64,000 bases of DNA from Viscum album. Its lineage: Eukaryota > Streptophyta > Magnoliopsida > Santalales > Viscaceae. The position numbers and the translations under genes are program-made. The notes under the pieces are model-generated. The model was not told where the DNA came from. It was given only the letters and a program-made list of their open reading frames with translations, and ran no database searches. Positions 23,801-37,450 of the stretch are shown one piece after another. The stretch covers positions 273,422,898-273,486,897 of the forward strand of contig OY728132.1 in assembly GCA_963277665.1 (NCBI GenBank), written 5' to 3'. Position 1 is the stretch's first letter. Each line of letters opens with the position of its first letter.

Positions 23801-25169
23801 AACCATATATGATATCATAACAATGAGTATGATTCTGGAATAAGTCAATGACATTATGTAAATCATTATACAGAATGTTCGGACACTTACGAAACAAATC
23901 AGACCTAAGGCAAGGGAAAATATCACAATCTCATTTTTATCCGAGATTGTTTATACTTTGGTATTTACTGGGGTGTATTTTATCATCCACATCCATGTTT
24001 ACTCAATATGTAATATTATTTACATCCACCTACAATCGTTTAAATCCAATTTTACCCTTCGGTGAGTTTTTAGTAAAATATATGAAAGGAATCTTTTGTC
24101 GTTTTTCGTACGAGGTAATTTTTGACTTTTCCAACAAAAGTACGAAGAATGTTTTTTTAACTTATACGGCATGAATGGATTTTTAAAACATTATTTCCAA
24201 GAATCATCCTTTAAAAGTTTTCAATTTTATTTTTAATAAACTTCTTTTTGTTTAAAATTGTATAACATGTTAGGAAGAGAAAATGTTTTTGAAAGGATAT
24301 TTTCCTTAAGAATGGAGTTCAAGTGTTTTATCAAATTTTTTTTCCATCTAGGATAATATAGGGTTCGGTTTCTATCCCTGTTATTACATTGATTTGATTA
24401 TGTTGTGATGGAATTATTTTTATGAATTCCATTATCTTATATGAATTGTTTTATGATGTCACGATGTTTAAGATTCCCATTTTTATTACATGGGTTATGC
24501 TATGATGTATGGTTTATGATTTTGTGGCACACCTAAGAATGGTATCATTATAAAATGGGTGGGACCTATATATCCCTCCAATGCATTGGGTAATGATTTT
24601 ATATCTCATGAGATAGACATGGCTGGAATGGCAGGTTAAACCGGTTTAGTGAAACAGGACTAAAATGAGGAGTGAACTCGGTTCAAAAATGGACTTTGTC
24701 CACTAAGATAGTCTTGGCATTGAGTCTTGACTAACAAAAATGATTCTCTATGATTATGTGTGTATTCAAAAAAGTTTCATGTTTAATGTTATGATTATTG
24801 GGTTTACATTTCACTACTATGATTTATCCCATGTTATGAAATTATGATTTCTTTTGGAGGTTAAGATTTCCAAAATTTATGTTCTTATGTATATGATGTG
24901 ATTGATATTTCTTTTGTTTACCCTTAATGAGTATTTGAGCTCACCCTTTTATGTTTTCATTTCCCCAGGATATAAAGAATGGTTTTAGGTAAAAAAATGG
25001 AAATCTTTTTGGGAGATGTTGATGATCTTTCACCACGATTAGAAGATTACGTTCCAAGTTTCCAAAGACACTAAACTATTACGATCCATGTGTGTCTGTT
25101 ATTGTTATGTATTAAGTATTCCGCTAAAGTAATGTAATATCCATGTATTTCAAGCTTTGGGTCTCTACA
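20802..25169 (+). repeat. E2 3' LTR (4,368 bp)
   Basis: Partner of 14,183-18,545, starting TGTAACACCCC and ending GGTCTCTACA. It keeps the TATA box (22,814), the donor-like GTAATG (22,991), all three hairpins and the CAG acceptor-like site (24,968). It has collected several substitutions at CpG sites, including one in each inner stem of hairpins 1 and 2. Confidence 0.93.
23157..23584 (+). other. Three structured hairpins of the E2 3' LTR
   Basis: These are the copies at 23,157-23,201, 23,341-23,387 and 23,543-23,584. Hairpin 3 keeps its inner pairing ATGG/CCGT with loop CCTA and at least 7 outer pairs. Hairpins 1 and 2 have lost single pairs by changes such as CCGT to CCAT or CAGT and CGC to CTC. 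Spacing is the same as in the 5' LTR. Confidence 0.7.
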
Positions 25170-28100
25170 GAGAATGATTAAGAGTATGATGAACACATGC
25201 ATATTGAACAGAAACTGGAAAGTAAATCATCATCCTCCACTATATCATATATCTCACTGATAGAAATGAATAAAAAAGAGGAATACAACCTTCCATAAAT
25301 AGCTCTCAACAATACCAATAACATTTCCACATGGATTGATGATAGTATATCCTCACCTCACATAAAATTATGACCAATACATTGGAATCACATGTATTTG
25401 AGAAAAAACAAATTTAATTATGGTGTTCAACCACCTCCTAGTGCATTAAGAGGATACAAATGATCCCCTCTCCCCATTTATGTTACCTATATAAATATTT
25501 TTTTCATTATGATGTATGTTTACAGGGGAGATACTATCCAGAGAAATTATATTTTGATCTTTAAATGTAAAAAAATATTTTGATTTAGGTTATTCCTAAA
25601 TGGGGGGTGGATAAATTCATAGATATAATGGTTTGATTGTTGTGGAATTTTAGAAAACCATGAAATGATTCTATAAAAACAATATAATTAGGGGTTATTA
25701 AGAATAAATTATTATATCATATATCATAGCTTGAAATTATTAAAACATTCCATTACCTGAGAACCCAATTCATTTTTCCCCAATTATTTTGTACACTGAT
25801 ATTTTCTCATGAATAATTGGAGTTTTTAATGAGTTTTTTCACTCCTATCAGTGTTTAGATTGAGGTTGGATCAATAATTAATTTCTTCTACATAATCCAA
25901 TAAACAAAAATATGGTGATAGTAGGAACATGTGTTTTCATTACTAAACAAAGTGTTCACACTATTTTTGTTGTCCATCCCCAGTATGATTGATTTTAGAT
26001 TGTGTATGAAAAATGTTTCTATGGTCCTAATGTATTATGTGTTGAATGCGATTTTTTTACCATTTGGATTCTGATGGAGGCTCTCCCAATGAATTTTATC
26101 CTCACCTTTATCACGAAGTAGACATAGTCCCTCCACCCTCGATGGAGGAGAGATATCTATCGTACACTGAACGCTATTGATCTCGGCCCCTTTACCCATT
26201 TTCCAACCATGATTGTTTTACTTCCGTCCCTTATATCACCCTTAGAATATATATCCTATATTATTTATGCCTCCCCAAAATTGTTGATTTCATACTCATA
26301 ATTTACTAATACTTCATCAATGTTGAACTTGACAATGATAGAATGGTTCAAAAAATCTCTTCCATTAGTGGATTTCTTCCAGTGAACCCTTTTGGGATTT
26401 TTAGGTTTAAAATAGTGACTAATGGTGGGTATTCCCGATTCCATGCACATCACAGTAAGGATTTCATCACAGGATGATCAGGTCTTTTCATTGTCAAGTG
26501 CTATCCACATCTTCAATTGTTCGTGGTTCATCCTTTTCAGGTTGAGCTATGAATTTAAAATGAAAAATGATAATCCAACTACATTGATTTCTGTTATATT
26601 TATTATCTATCACTTCTATTTCAAAAGCAATTGATTATTCAAATTATCGGAAATACAGTGGGGAGTTGTCTTTACATTGGTAGTTGGGCTAGATTAGTTT
26701 TCCCTCAGTCTTCTCTAAGAATCTGCATTGAAGATGATGTTTCAAGATTAATTATTGATTTTATTTGGGTTGTTGTTGGAGATATGTTTCGTTACAATAT
26801 AATAGATCATTTAAATCATGGATTGATTAATGTCCTTTGTACAAGAAAATGGTGAATTTTACATCCTTGTATTGGTGTGGGAATCCAAATCGGAATATGG
26901 TTGTTGGATTGGGAGGTAGGGATAATGTATTGGCATCTGTTTTTGGGGGAAATAAGATGGACCAAGATACATATAGAGTGTAAATTAATTGTAGAAATTT
27001 CATAGATTTTTTTTAAAATGGATCAAATGAGATAAGGGAATCGTCTAAGACTATGATTCTTCCTGGATGGGATTTTAAAAACTTGATTTCATGTAGAAAT
27101 GTAAATGATTATACCAAATAAGAGGAGGCTAATAAATATAATCCTTATTCAAATATAGTATCTATCTATAACATGTCGAATCAAATCCTATTTTGGGTGT
27201 ATAATATAAGTCCATTGGTGATTAATTTCAATGCTGTATAAATACGCAATGGAGCCAGAGGAAAGTGAGAGAAATTTATCGGTCTTTCTAAATAGTAGAG
27301 GTAGCGAGGACTGGGTCCATAAAAAACATTACACAAATTCATAAAGGACTAATATGAAAAATCATATTATGAGTATTTTTTATCATTTGGAGTCTGAATG
27401 TTTGGATCAAGAGAAACAAGATGATAATAAGGCTATAAAGGGAGTCCAAACTATATCACCAAAGAGGAATCGTTTGGAAGATCAAACTGTTTATGGGTAG
27501 GATTCATATGATAAGTCATCTAGTTATTTTTAGGGAGATATATTTTATGGAAATAATAGAATAAGTATATATTTCCCAAGGAGGAAGAAGGTGTGGAAGG
27601 GTAAAATAGATTATCGGAGTTGCATTGTGCTAAATGAGAAGAAGATCAAAGGACTTAAGTACTACTCATTGATAACGATTTGAGTGGACCCTGATAATGA
27701 ATAGATTACATGTAACAATAAGACAAATCACATTTTGACACGTGGATTCAATAAAATAATGATATATGTAAAATATTTTATACAAACATGAGATGATATG
27801 TCTTATAACATTGAAGAACTCATCATGGGTAATAAAGGAATAACGGCCACCACACTTTAGTAATGTCTATAGAGAGGTAATTTTTCTAGTAGGCTTTAGA
27901 AATATTTAAATAAATTGGTTATTTATGTAGTCATTTATTGATATCATTTACAAAAAATCAATGGTTTCCCACATTTTCAACAAATGTTATTTTTTAATAA
28001 AAAATTGAAACTTTTATTCATTTAGACATTATTTTCTAGTTCCATTCAATTAATTGGTTCCAAAATATGGAGGATGGATAATGGTTTTTATGACAATGGG

Positions 28101-28264
28101 ATAATGTCTTTTATAATTAGTTTATTTATAATGGTTGATTGTTGTTTGGAAAAATTCACGCAAGTGATGTTTTAGGAAAATCACATAAACATACGAAAAA
28201 GGAATGAGTTTCATTCAAGAATGTGATAGTACATGAATTCTATGATTTCATGACACATGAAATA
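25170..28264 (+). pseudogene. Copia interior right of E2, domains not readable
   Basis: AT-rich sequence that continues the Copia element after E2 (GAGAA at 25,170 is the duplication). Sirevirus pol (protease, integrase, RT, RNase H) and any extra 3' frame should be here, but only about 3.1 kb remain, so part is deleted. The longest frames are 60-75 codons and I could match none to a known motif. The assignment rests on position between gag and the 3' LTR, not on sequence. Confidence 0.35.
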
Positions 28265-29142
28265 TGAACACCTTAAAGAAAGCACAAGACTCTTAAATTC
28301 CAAATGTGATTAAAAATTAATAGTTTCACACTTAGTGTCAGGCCTGCAAATAACATGTACATAGGGAAATCATTGCCAATAAATAGGCACCCCCCTCCTT
28401 CATTCCATGTTATATTTCCTATAATTATTTTGTTTCTATGTCATTTGAAATAATATCATGTTGAAGTGTTTAAAGTAGTAAATCTTGATCATAGAGTGTT
28501 ATTTTTTTTTCTATCATGACCAAGTGAAACTCATGTTCTTTCTACATGAATGATAAGGGTTGTGTGAAAGTTATCTTTCATAGAAAGTACAAATAATGTA
28601 TCAAAGTACATGTGTTTCATGATTGTTTTTGAGTTACATAGATTTACTTTTTTGAATACCTATATTTAATCAGTTATTTTAAGAGCATCAATTGATGAAA
28701 ATGGTGTAATAATTTTCTCTGGAAAATTGTGGAAAAAGGATTCTATTCTTATATATTTATGTAATTATGAAATAATTAAACTGATTATTTCTTCTCTCAA
28801 AATACAGGGCTAGGGTGATTCAATAATAGTGTATCATCGGTGGAAGTGTAATTCCCTAAACATCATGTAAAATTCATGTTCCTTTAAAAGAGTGAATATG
28901 TGTGAACTTTTTCCCCTCAAAACTAGTGATGATTAGTGGATTTTGGTACAGATGACACACTTTCGACGTATTATCTTTTGAATATCCTTTAGATCTACAT
29001 CTGAATGTTTAATAACAGATCTATTTAACTAGATAGTTTTGACATGTTACATTTAATGTGGAAACCTTATTCATCACTTTAAATAAAAATGGTGAAACCA
29101 TGATTCACCCCTCCCCTCTTAGTGTGTTATAGGACCCTACAT
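28265..29142 (+). repeat. Copia 3' LTR
   Basis: It carries AATAAATAGGCACCCCCC at about 28,380 (TATA-like box and C-run), then GTGAAACTCATGTTCTT and ATGAATGATAAGGGTTGTG lines matching 2,628-2,670, and ends CACCCCTCCCCTC, TTATAGGACCCTACA. The length of about 878 bp agrees with the rejoined 5' LTR. No clear purine tract survives at its left edge, so the start is approximate. Confidence 0.5.
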
Positions 29143-30109
29143 GGAGATCATATACCACGACAACAATTCAGTCCACATCAATGAGATATGCGAGAATATG
29201 TTAGTAGAAATATTAGGATACCTCCATGTGATAGAGATAGTCTGACTACGTGTTGTTCCCTCAACGAAAATTTCTCACTATGATGATCACATCGCATATT
29301 GATTTTAGAATGAATAGATGGAGGATTTTATAACTTAGCTGTGTATGAGTAGGGATTTTCACCCCTAGACTAACATTACAGAAGAGAAAATCATTCTTGT
29401 TCTGGAGGTCATGTTGTGAGAATTCAAGATGGAATTTTTCTATAGATGGTAGGATCTACTATCATTAGTGAAGATTTCATATGAAAAAATCTAACATTAC
29501 TCCATCATTTGGGCACAATTCAGGGCCTTGTACGAGGAGACCCTCCAATTCACTTATATGCTATATTTACATAGAAGAGTCAAAACATACTATTCTACAG
29601 TTAATTCTATGAACAACGTATAATTTTGAAATCATCCTTGAGTGGATAAGGATTTCATATATCCATCAGACATCTTATACAGATCAACCACATACACCTT
29701 TAGTGTTCATGGAGGGAAAACATGTGTTCATACATGTTTCAAATCGATTTGGATTGAATTTATTTTTTCAGAAGGCATTTTTTCATTTATATTCTTTGTG
29801 ACCATCAATATAAATCATGTACCTTGTGAGTTAGTGTGCAACATATCACTACTTCTGCTACTAGACTAGGTAGACAATGTATTCCATATGTCACAGTTAG
29901 GGAGGTATGTGCATGATCTATAAATTATTATCAATTAGGGCTATATGGGAATTGGGGATGAAGATAACATTTCAAAGTGACTTATAGAGACCACGAATTT
30001 ACTAGAGTGGATCTTTCATGGGAGATTTAGTATCATAGCTTTTGTCTGGTGAAAAAATGTGAGCCATTTAGAGATCACTTAGGTGTTGGAAACTCAGATG
30101 TGTGCACAT
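29143..30109. other. Unassigned sequence right of the Copia element
   Basis: Slightly less AT-rich than its surroundings, with a 75-codon open frame at 29,642-29,869 on plus that I do not recognise. It should be the old target DNA of the Copia element. No RNA gene or protein domain could be supported. Confidence 0.4.
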
Positions 30110-32767
30110 TACCCATATTTATTTTTGTATACAATTTTTGGATTTTATGTACATAAATTCTTAAGGTGGGTTGAATTTATCAAAAAAATAGTTTACATCT
30201 AATTTCATAAAATTTATGTCGAAATATTTTCGATACTATGAATTCATATTACATGTGATCCCAAGGTTCCTTGATCCAAAAATTAATATTTTTAAAACAT
30301 ATTAATTTTTTTATGTTCACAAAAAAATGTTTTAGTAAATATTTTGAATAACCTATAAAAAAACCCATATTTTAAATATGGATAAATTTTTATTTAAGAA
30401 CATGGGTTTTACCCTAAGAATGAAATAACCTTCTTTTACATGGGATTTTTTTATAGAGAATCCACTATGGGTGAAATAATAAAATAAAATAAATATTTAA
30501 TTAATTTATTAGAAGATATAGTGACCTAGTTTAGTTACAATACAAATATATTGATATGGTAAAATACCATGTTTATCCTCATAAACATGGTGATCTAGAG
30601 GGTCCATTAGATGATTTTTTGATAGTGAGTGACTAACCTATCAGGATTTATAACTATTGGGCCAACAAGATATGTGGATCTAAACCGTATCAACACTAAT
30701 GATTCATTCCTAAATAGAGATAAATTCTAATAAAATCCATATTTTTGTTTATATTTAATTTTATCCTAATTTTTCTATTCATATGATGAATTAGAATCAG
30801 TTGACCAACAAATTTATTCGTAGATCGTGTGCAGTACATGAATTTGTTAGATTCAACTGTGATTTTTTGATTTTGTTGTGATTATTTTACTATCTATTTT
30901 TTTGAAAGAATAAAAAAAATATATTCCAACATGGAAATTAAACATTTTTCATTCCTTGTGTTTTTTTCCGTGTATTTCCTTACCCCATTTTTAGTTTATC
31001 ATTGGAAAATTCTTTTGTCTGATGGTTTGAAATATACTGATATATCCATCATCGCACACCCATTTCATAGAACAATGGATTGATATGATAGATGTTTGAT
31101 TGGATTGAATATTTGAATTATATATGAAGATGGATTGATACTATATTAGAATTTTTCTCCGTGGGCTCGACATGGGGAAACTAGATGATGTGATAGTGGT
31201 ATTTCTTATACAATTTTGTGGATGGATTCCAACATTTTATGATGAAATCACTCAGTCGATGGTGTCCCATATTTTTTGAAATAGGGGGTGGATTCCATAG
31301 TGACCAGAGTAGTGGAATAATATTCATGATCCATATCTAAAATTCAGTAAAATCCAATAAAACATCTTGTGTAATATTTGATTAGATGATGTGTGGGACC
31401 CCTAGTGTGGTACAAGGGTTTCTGTGATAGAATAAGCTTGAAATAGTATGTGACCACTGTCACACAATGTGTGAAATTTAATTGGTATCGTATCATATAC
31501 CTTGGATGGTACACATATTAGGACATATACACAATTCACCATACATTGAAACAACATGCAATACACAAACACGGTCATGAGTACACAATTCAAGAACACC
31601 ATATACTCTGACATAAAATTGGGCAAAATTAGTGATACAAGGTAAATAATCATCTTTACGGTAACAAAACAAGTACTAAAATTAAATACCTTTAACTCCA
31701 TTAAAAATATCTTGGAACCCTAATCCATTTCAGTATTGAAAAGTCCAGTTAGAGTGAATACCCTTGATCTATTCCCTGATTGTTTATATAGAATCACATC
31801 CTCTATATTGGATAGTAATACCTCTAGTGGTATTTCTTTGATAGAGTTTTTGTAATTCTTTTGGGAGGCCCATAGTTAGAACCTCCATCATCATCTTCCC
31901 CAAATTGGAGTTCTTTGTATCATAATAACCAACACAACATGAGATCCAATCCACTATATTACCATCTATTCTCAATTTAATTTCTGGTATACACCATTTC
32001 ATTGGTTGTGATATTCATATGTGTATCATTATCTTCATAAAATCAAAATATACAACTTATGCATAAAATTGATTATTAGTACTTCATGGAAAAATTACAT
32101 ATGTTTTATCTAACTCATGGAGTGTGTACTCCTAGATGAGTTTTATGTGTAACCATTATGAAAGTCCCTAGAATATCATTACTATTGTAATTTACTATGA
32201 AATTGGGTGTAATTGTTGATTACATGTAGTTATTTTTTTATATGTTGTATATACATAATACTATGTTGAGATTTCTACTATTCTTGTTCATATTTGTTTA
32301 GTGATTTTTGGTTTTCCTACTAGGTATTGTTATACTCACTCATACATTGGATGATCCCACATGATTCCTATATTATGCACACAATATACCTTTTGACGGG
32401 GTCTTATAGGAGTGATGATTAGGCATAGATATATGATCTATACTTATTGAGATGTGTTATAGAGGTTTCCTTTATAGAAGTCCCCTTATATATATTTAGT
32501 ACGGACTTGTTTTCAGACACCTTGTGTTGGGATTTTACATGACCTTTTTCTATCCATTACTTGTGGTCATACTATTTTTTAGGATTCATATTTATTAATT
32601 AAATTTTTATCATTTTATTTACATTTCATCAATGTATGGTATTGAGTATGTGTGTGTACAAGTACATTACTCTATGACCTCCCATGTTAGTGACATTCCC
32701 ACATGGTGAGAGTCTCCAGCAACTATATTATTTATGGTGGGATTGCAGAATCATGTAATATAACCCA
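30110..32767 (+). repeat. E0: worn LTR of the E5 type (single LTR)
   Basis: Two parts line up with the E5 LTR. GATCCCAAGGTTCC at 30,260 followed by a TTTTAGTAAATA line corresponds to GATTCCAAGGCCCG and TTTAGTAAAAG at 45,414-45,475. CCTACTAGGTATTGTTATACTCACTC at 32,317-32,342 corresponds to 47,982-48,007. The right edge CAATTGGATGAG at 32,766 is where LTR end and primer site would meet. No matching second LTR is in the window, so this is a solo LTR or a cut element. Confidence 0.45.
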
Positions 32768-32814
32768 ATTGGATGAGTTGTGACATGGATTAATTTCTCT
32801 CTGTAACGACATTA

Positions 32815-35740
32815 ACATTTTATATTCCTTTTGTTAATTTTCATATGGTTTCCAAGTGGGTCCCCCCAAACATATAAAATGATACACCATCTCATCGTAA
32901 ATTAAGATTTAAAAATCATTGGGACCGATGAATACAAACTGAAATCACTTCCCTATTTACCTTTCAACAACATAGAGGCTTTGGTTAGATTATTAAACTC
33001 TATTATTAAGTATTTAAGAGTAATCATAAATAGGTTCTCTAAAAAAGAAGTATATTCCTTAATCATATGTTTTCATTATATTTATTCTAATATATACATA
33101 AAATATTCTTCAAACATGTTTATATATTAACGTATGTTTCATAAATATAAATATAATTTATTATTTTAATTAAATTAACTATATACAAATCCACTTATAT
33201 CTAATTGGAAACAAAATAGTCAATTGTGTGTGTAGTGGATTACCACCTCGTGAATTGATGTAATTTATTTTCCTTCATCCTATTTCATGGCTGAATATAA
33301 TGATGGATTAAAATTATATATATGATATTTACGAAACTAATTATAGTTTTACAATTAAAATATGGAATCTAATTTCTTATCTTCTAATCCATTAAAAAAG
33401 ATTCTCATGCTCGTTTGTATGTCCGGACTACCGCCATGACAAATCAATATGATTTTTGTTACGTATTATTTTGAAATTGATTTTAATAAGGTTATATTTG
33501 ATAAATATATATGATATATAACTTTTTTTATTTTTAATTTATTCTTAACAATATTTTTTATAAACTTCAACCAAATGAAATCAATTTTCATGCATATATA
33601 CGAAAAACCATATCCATGTGTGATGTTATTATGTTTTCTATATATAAAAAATACGGATGACATTAAATATTTTCATAATGAATATATATTATATTTATTT
33701 AATGATTCACATTCCAGATCTAATTTGACCATAATAATGTATATGTACCAAAACTACAAAACGATACATACATGTAAAACAAAGTCATTATTACCTAAAA
33801 CAAAAATGTTAATAAAGAACAATTGTTGAAAAGGTGATAACTGAGTATATGTAAATCATATATGGTAAAAAATATTTGATTATAGTTTTGGATTATAATT
33901 ATAATAATTATTATCAATTATAAAATATGTTCAAATTTGTACGAGGAAGATTGATACCTAACAGAGGTATTTTGTATCACTTTAACTTCCATGAGACACA
34001 TTCTATATCCATTAGTGGTTTTTTTTGTGAATATACTTTTCTTGAATTTATTTAATGAATATTAGAATAAACATATTTCATATAAATATTGATATATGGT
34101 AATTTATTTCATTGTGCTTTTGATTCAAAATTTAGAAAGGTTTTAAATATTTCAATTTTCATTCCCATTATTTGTTATTATTATTTATGATTATAACTAT
34201 GAGGATGATTTATTATAACATATATCAAAATAAACTGATGGATTTTATTCTCATTAGATTTTATTTTATAATACATCATCCCTTTCATTTCCATCTATTT
34301 ATGAATATAAGAGAATAAATAACTATTTCAATAGAAAAATGACTTTACTTCTATATTTATTAAAAATCAATTTCCCTTCCTTGTCCGTGTTTTCAAAAAA
34401 AATGTTTTTATTATGAAATTATTGATAAAATTTACTTTTACCATTTTTTTTTAAAATTTCATAAATTTATTATTTTTTTCATTCTCTGAATGAGTTACTT
34501 ATATATTTTAGAAAAATGTGGAAGGAATATTTATTTTATCATATAAATTATTAATGTTGTACTCCCTATATTGATTGAACAATGTTTAAAATATTAATTT
34601 ATATATTTCTATGATTGTGTTAAAATATAATGATTTATTTAATATTTAGAAAAACATAAAATTTTAATGATGTGATTTCAAAATGGAAAGAACATTTTTA
34701 TGTAAGATTGTTGTAATGATCTTTTCATGTAATTTCTATTCAACAATAAAAAAACATTGGAGTTTCTTATGTTTTACTGGGGATATGATCCAGTAGTATA
34801 ATCCTTATTTATTATTTGGATAGTTTATGATTATGATGATAATATTATTTAGAAAAAATTTTATTTCCCCTAAGTTTTTTTAGGATGGATTATTGAAATT
34901 TTTATGAAACATAATTTATTTGATGAAGCTTTAATATGGTGGTAAAATGAGTTTAAAATTTTAATGATGTTATCAAACACATATGCATGGTTTTCATTAT
35001 GTGATGAGTTTTACTAGTTAATATATATCTTAAATAAAATGGTTAATGTATTATATCTCATTAGATAATTACATGGAACAAGTTGATTTGATAGATCTTC
35101 TATGGAAAATAAGTCGATGTACATGATCCACTATGTGAAAAAAGTCAATGTTCATGATCCATTATGTGATGAAGGTGGTGATAAATGTTCTAGAATGATA
35201 TGAGAAATGAGTATAGATTCATTATACAATATGATATTATGGTCAAAGTATTTAACCTTATCATATTAAATGCGGTCTATAATTGTGATGGTGAAAAAAT
35301 ATGCGATATGAAATTATGGTTCATGATTTATTTATAATTATTTCCCCATAATATGATTGATTTATTTTGAAGCTATAAGTGTTTATACTATGACTCATAT
35401 TTAAACTCCATCATAGATTTGTTATGAGCATTTTAGTTTTATTCATGATCTTTCCCACATATACTTGTCTTATTTTCTATATGATCATCACTTTTTATCT
35501 CCCTTTTTTACCCATATAAATCATTAAAACTCACTATTTTTTTAACCTCATCACAAAGGTATGATAAAAACATTTTATAAGGGTATGTAATTGACGATTA
35601 ATAAATGGGAAGATCATTGTGGGGGATGTTGAATATCTTTCATGAGATAAGGATATTGTGTATCTAGTCTATGTTGGCACTAAACCAAAATGGTTAATGC
35701 GGTACTTTTTCTGAAATTTTTCAAATTTTTTATAAATTGA
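32815..35740 (+). repeat. E3 left LTR, 5' truncated
   Basis: From TTTCCAAGTGGGTCC at 32,849 onward it aligns with 40,707 onward, but the right LTR has about 1.1 kb before that line and this one only tens of bases, so its U3 is largely lost. The end block (about 35,615-35,690: TCATTGTGGGGGATGTTGA, then GATATTGTG) parallels 43,490-43,545. The exact end is uncertain by about 50 bp. Confidence 0.6.
33219..33625 (+). other. Relics of the three hairpins in the E3 left LTR
   Basis: They sit at about 33,219-33,260, 33,404-33,440 and 33,585-33,622, with the same spacing as in E2. The second still reads TGTATGTCCGGACTACCG, the loop and inner stem of the E2 hairpin with C-to-T changes (CGTACGT to TGTATGT). 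The first has yet another outer stem, TCAATT against AATTGA. The third keeps only CATG against CATG. Confidence 0.5.
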
Positions 35741-36479
35741 TGCAATGTTTATGAAATAATATAATAAGTCCATATATTTTTTATTATATTTTGTTTTAGT
35801 GAATCATTGAAGACTACTATTAAAAACATTGGTGAAAATCATAGTTATATTTTTGTGTATAAGATAACAACCTAATGTTTTTGTAAAAATAATATATCAT
35901 TTGTTTTTCCTATAAATAAACTCATTTATAAATAATAATAGTTTTTGTGGAACTAGAATATTTTTACTATGGTGTGTTAAATCCAAAAAATTATGAATTA
36001 GGAATTGAATGGATCGTCACCTGCTTCTTGAAAATGATCATTTCTATGCACCCCATTTTAAAATCTTGTGGGATATATTTTAGAAATTCTAAAACTAGCT
36101 ATGAACCATCATTAAGGATATTAATATACAATGCCCATGAATTTCCTAGGATAAAACAAATTATTTATTTATTAAAGATAATCTCAAATGATTTAAAAAA
36201 GATATGTTATGTTTTTCATGATGGATCACATTAATCAATGATCTCAGCTGTCCACTCAATGTAATTTTATTTTAATATGGCATTAAGGATAGAATAATGA
36301 TGTTTAATAGGTAATATGACTTATTAAAGATTGACACAACTTATTGGAAATTACATATATAAATTTATAAAAATTAGGAAATGGTTCTAGTAAATTTTTT
36401 TCTATCCCAAATTATTATATATTGAGTTGGTGAAAAATACTAGTGGTATAATGGTTGTATCTCAAGTCTACAGTTTATC
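35741..36479 (+). pseudogene. E3 region between LTR and protease, gag mostly lost
   Basis: Only about 740 bp lie between the LTR end and the protease trace, too short for a complete gypsy gag. An open frame at 35,947-36,234 (95 codons) exists, but I cannot match it to gag and no zinc knuckle is seen. I infer a deletion. No primer site is clear after the LTR end. Confidence 0.35.
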
Positions 36480-37450
36480 TATGATTAATGTTGATGGAAA
36501 TTTTCATCTAAAACAGTTTGTATTTAGCATTTAGTTGAATTTTATGTGAATCTAAGCATAGATTGGGTTTCTTTATATGGACCCCATATCGATTTCTTAG
36601 GGTGGAAAGTCATATTTCTTATATCATATAAGACCAAACTCATTTATGAGTGTGATAATGAATATAAACTTCATATAGAAATTATGTCCAATGTATTAGG
36701 ATTTTTTCTTTTCCAATAGGGTATTTTAACTTAGATGGTTGTGGAGGAAGTCAACATAGATCATATGCCTATTATGAGAGAGTTTGTTTATGTATTTCCC
36801 AAAAAAAATTAAGAGTATTCCAAGAAATCCGGATGGTGAGTTCTCAATAGAATTCATACACATTGATATACATATTTCAAAGAATATCTATATAATTCCA
36901 ATTTCATTATTTCATTAAATGATGAATATAATACTATATTATATAGAAATATGATTTATCAAGGAAGGTGAGTCGCCATGGGTTGTAGTTGATATTTTAT
37001 CAAGAAGTAGGATAGATTTATGTTACTTGGTTTTTTATTATTAGGAATTGATAAAGATAAAAATAGAAAATGTTTCCTCTACCTGTTATTTATGGATCGT
37101 TTGATAAACTATGGATATCTCAATACTTTTCCAAATTTTACAATCATTCATGATATTATCAATTGATTGAAAATAAAGGGGATATATACACAATGACATT
37201 ATGTAAAAGTTATGGAAGAGAATGATGATCTGTTCAGAATTGTTCTAAATACCCTGAGGATGGATAAATATCATAAAAAATTTACAACATGACAATTTTT
37301 TTAATCATTAGGTTTCATATTTAGGTCATACAATCTAATGATATGGTATATAATTGGGTCCTTAAAATAAATAAGTTAACAAACATTGGCCATGAAAAAA
37401 TATTATGATCGGGATCTAGTTTTTTCATTTGTTGGAAATATATTGTTGAC
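36480..37450 (+). pseudogene. E3 protease and reverse transcriptase remnants
   Basis: At about 36,555-36,640 the frame reads SIDWVSLYGPHIDFLGWKV, the shape of the protease/RT linker (Asp-Trp-Leu-x-x-x-x-x-x-x-Asp-Cys). At about 36,757-36,890 PIMREFVYVFPKKI and FSIEFIHIDIHIS follow the line that opens plant gypsy RT (Phe-Pro, then Phe-x-Ile-x-x-x-Pro). At about 36,945-37,105, KKxD-like and FLYLLF pieces match the next RT blocks. The catalytic FxDD cannot be read. The enzyme would copy the element RNA into DNA; stops and frameshifts exclude that here. Confidence 0.6.

Larger units (their letters stand above)
14183..25169 (+). mobile_element. E2: gag-only Ty3/gypsy retrotransposon with giant 4.36-kb LTRs
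   Basis: Two nearly co-linear copies of about 4.36 kb (14,183-18,545 and 20,802-25,169) enclose only 2,256 bp. The LTRs start TGTAACACC and end TACA. A primer site follows the first, and a purine tract GGGGGGTAGAA precedes the second. The interior holds a gag zinc-knuckle remnant and no enzyme domain, so E2 is a non-autonomous TR-GAG/LARD-type element in which nearly 80 percent is LTR. The duplication AAGAA/GAGAA frames it. A SINE has landed in its interior. The E3 element has the same LTR plan and carries the missing pol genes. Confidence 0.9.
2388..29142 (+). mobile_element. Old Copia (Sirevirus-like) retrotransposon, split by two gypsy insertions
   Basis: The pieces are 2,388-2,932, 11,736-14,182 and 25,170-29,142; the rest of the span is the later insertions E1 and E2. 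The support is a pair of related LTR-like segments, both ending in a C-rich line (about 12,038 and 29,105) followed by a line reading TTATGGGGTC or TTATAGGACC, and a gag remnant with Copia-type UBN2 and zinc-knuckle motifs between them. Protease, integrase and RT should lie between 14,182 and 28,265, but I could not read them. All coding frames are broken. The outer limits are estimates; the internal joins with E1 and E2 are set by those elements' own ends. Confidence 0.6.

Noticed and set aside
29330..29620. Weak likeness to a plant mobile domain (PMD) protein line on plus
   Set aside because: Only a few scattered residues fit, with stops and shifted spacing. It is not better than chance for this composition.
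30364..30382. Palindromic CCATATTTTAAATATGG as an operator-like site
   Set aside because: It is a short AT palindrome in very AT-rich DNA, expected by chance and not repeated at the matching place in E5.
33575..33829. An 84-codon open frame on plus in the E3 left LTR
   Set aside because: It lies inside a worn LTR, has no motif and is not kept in the right LTR.
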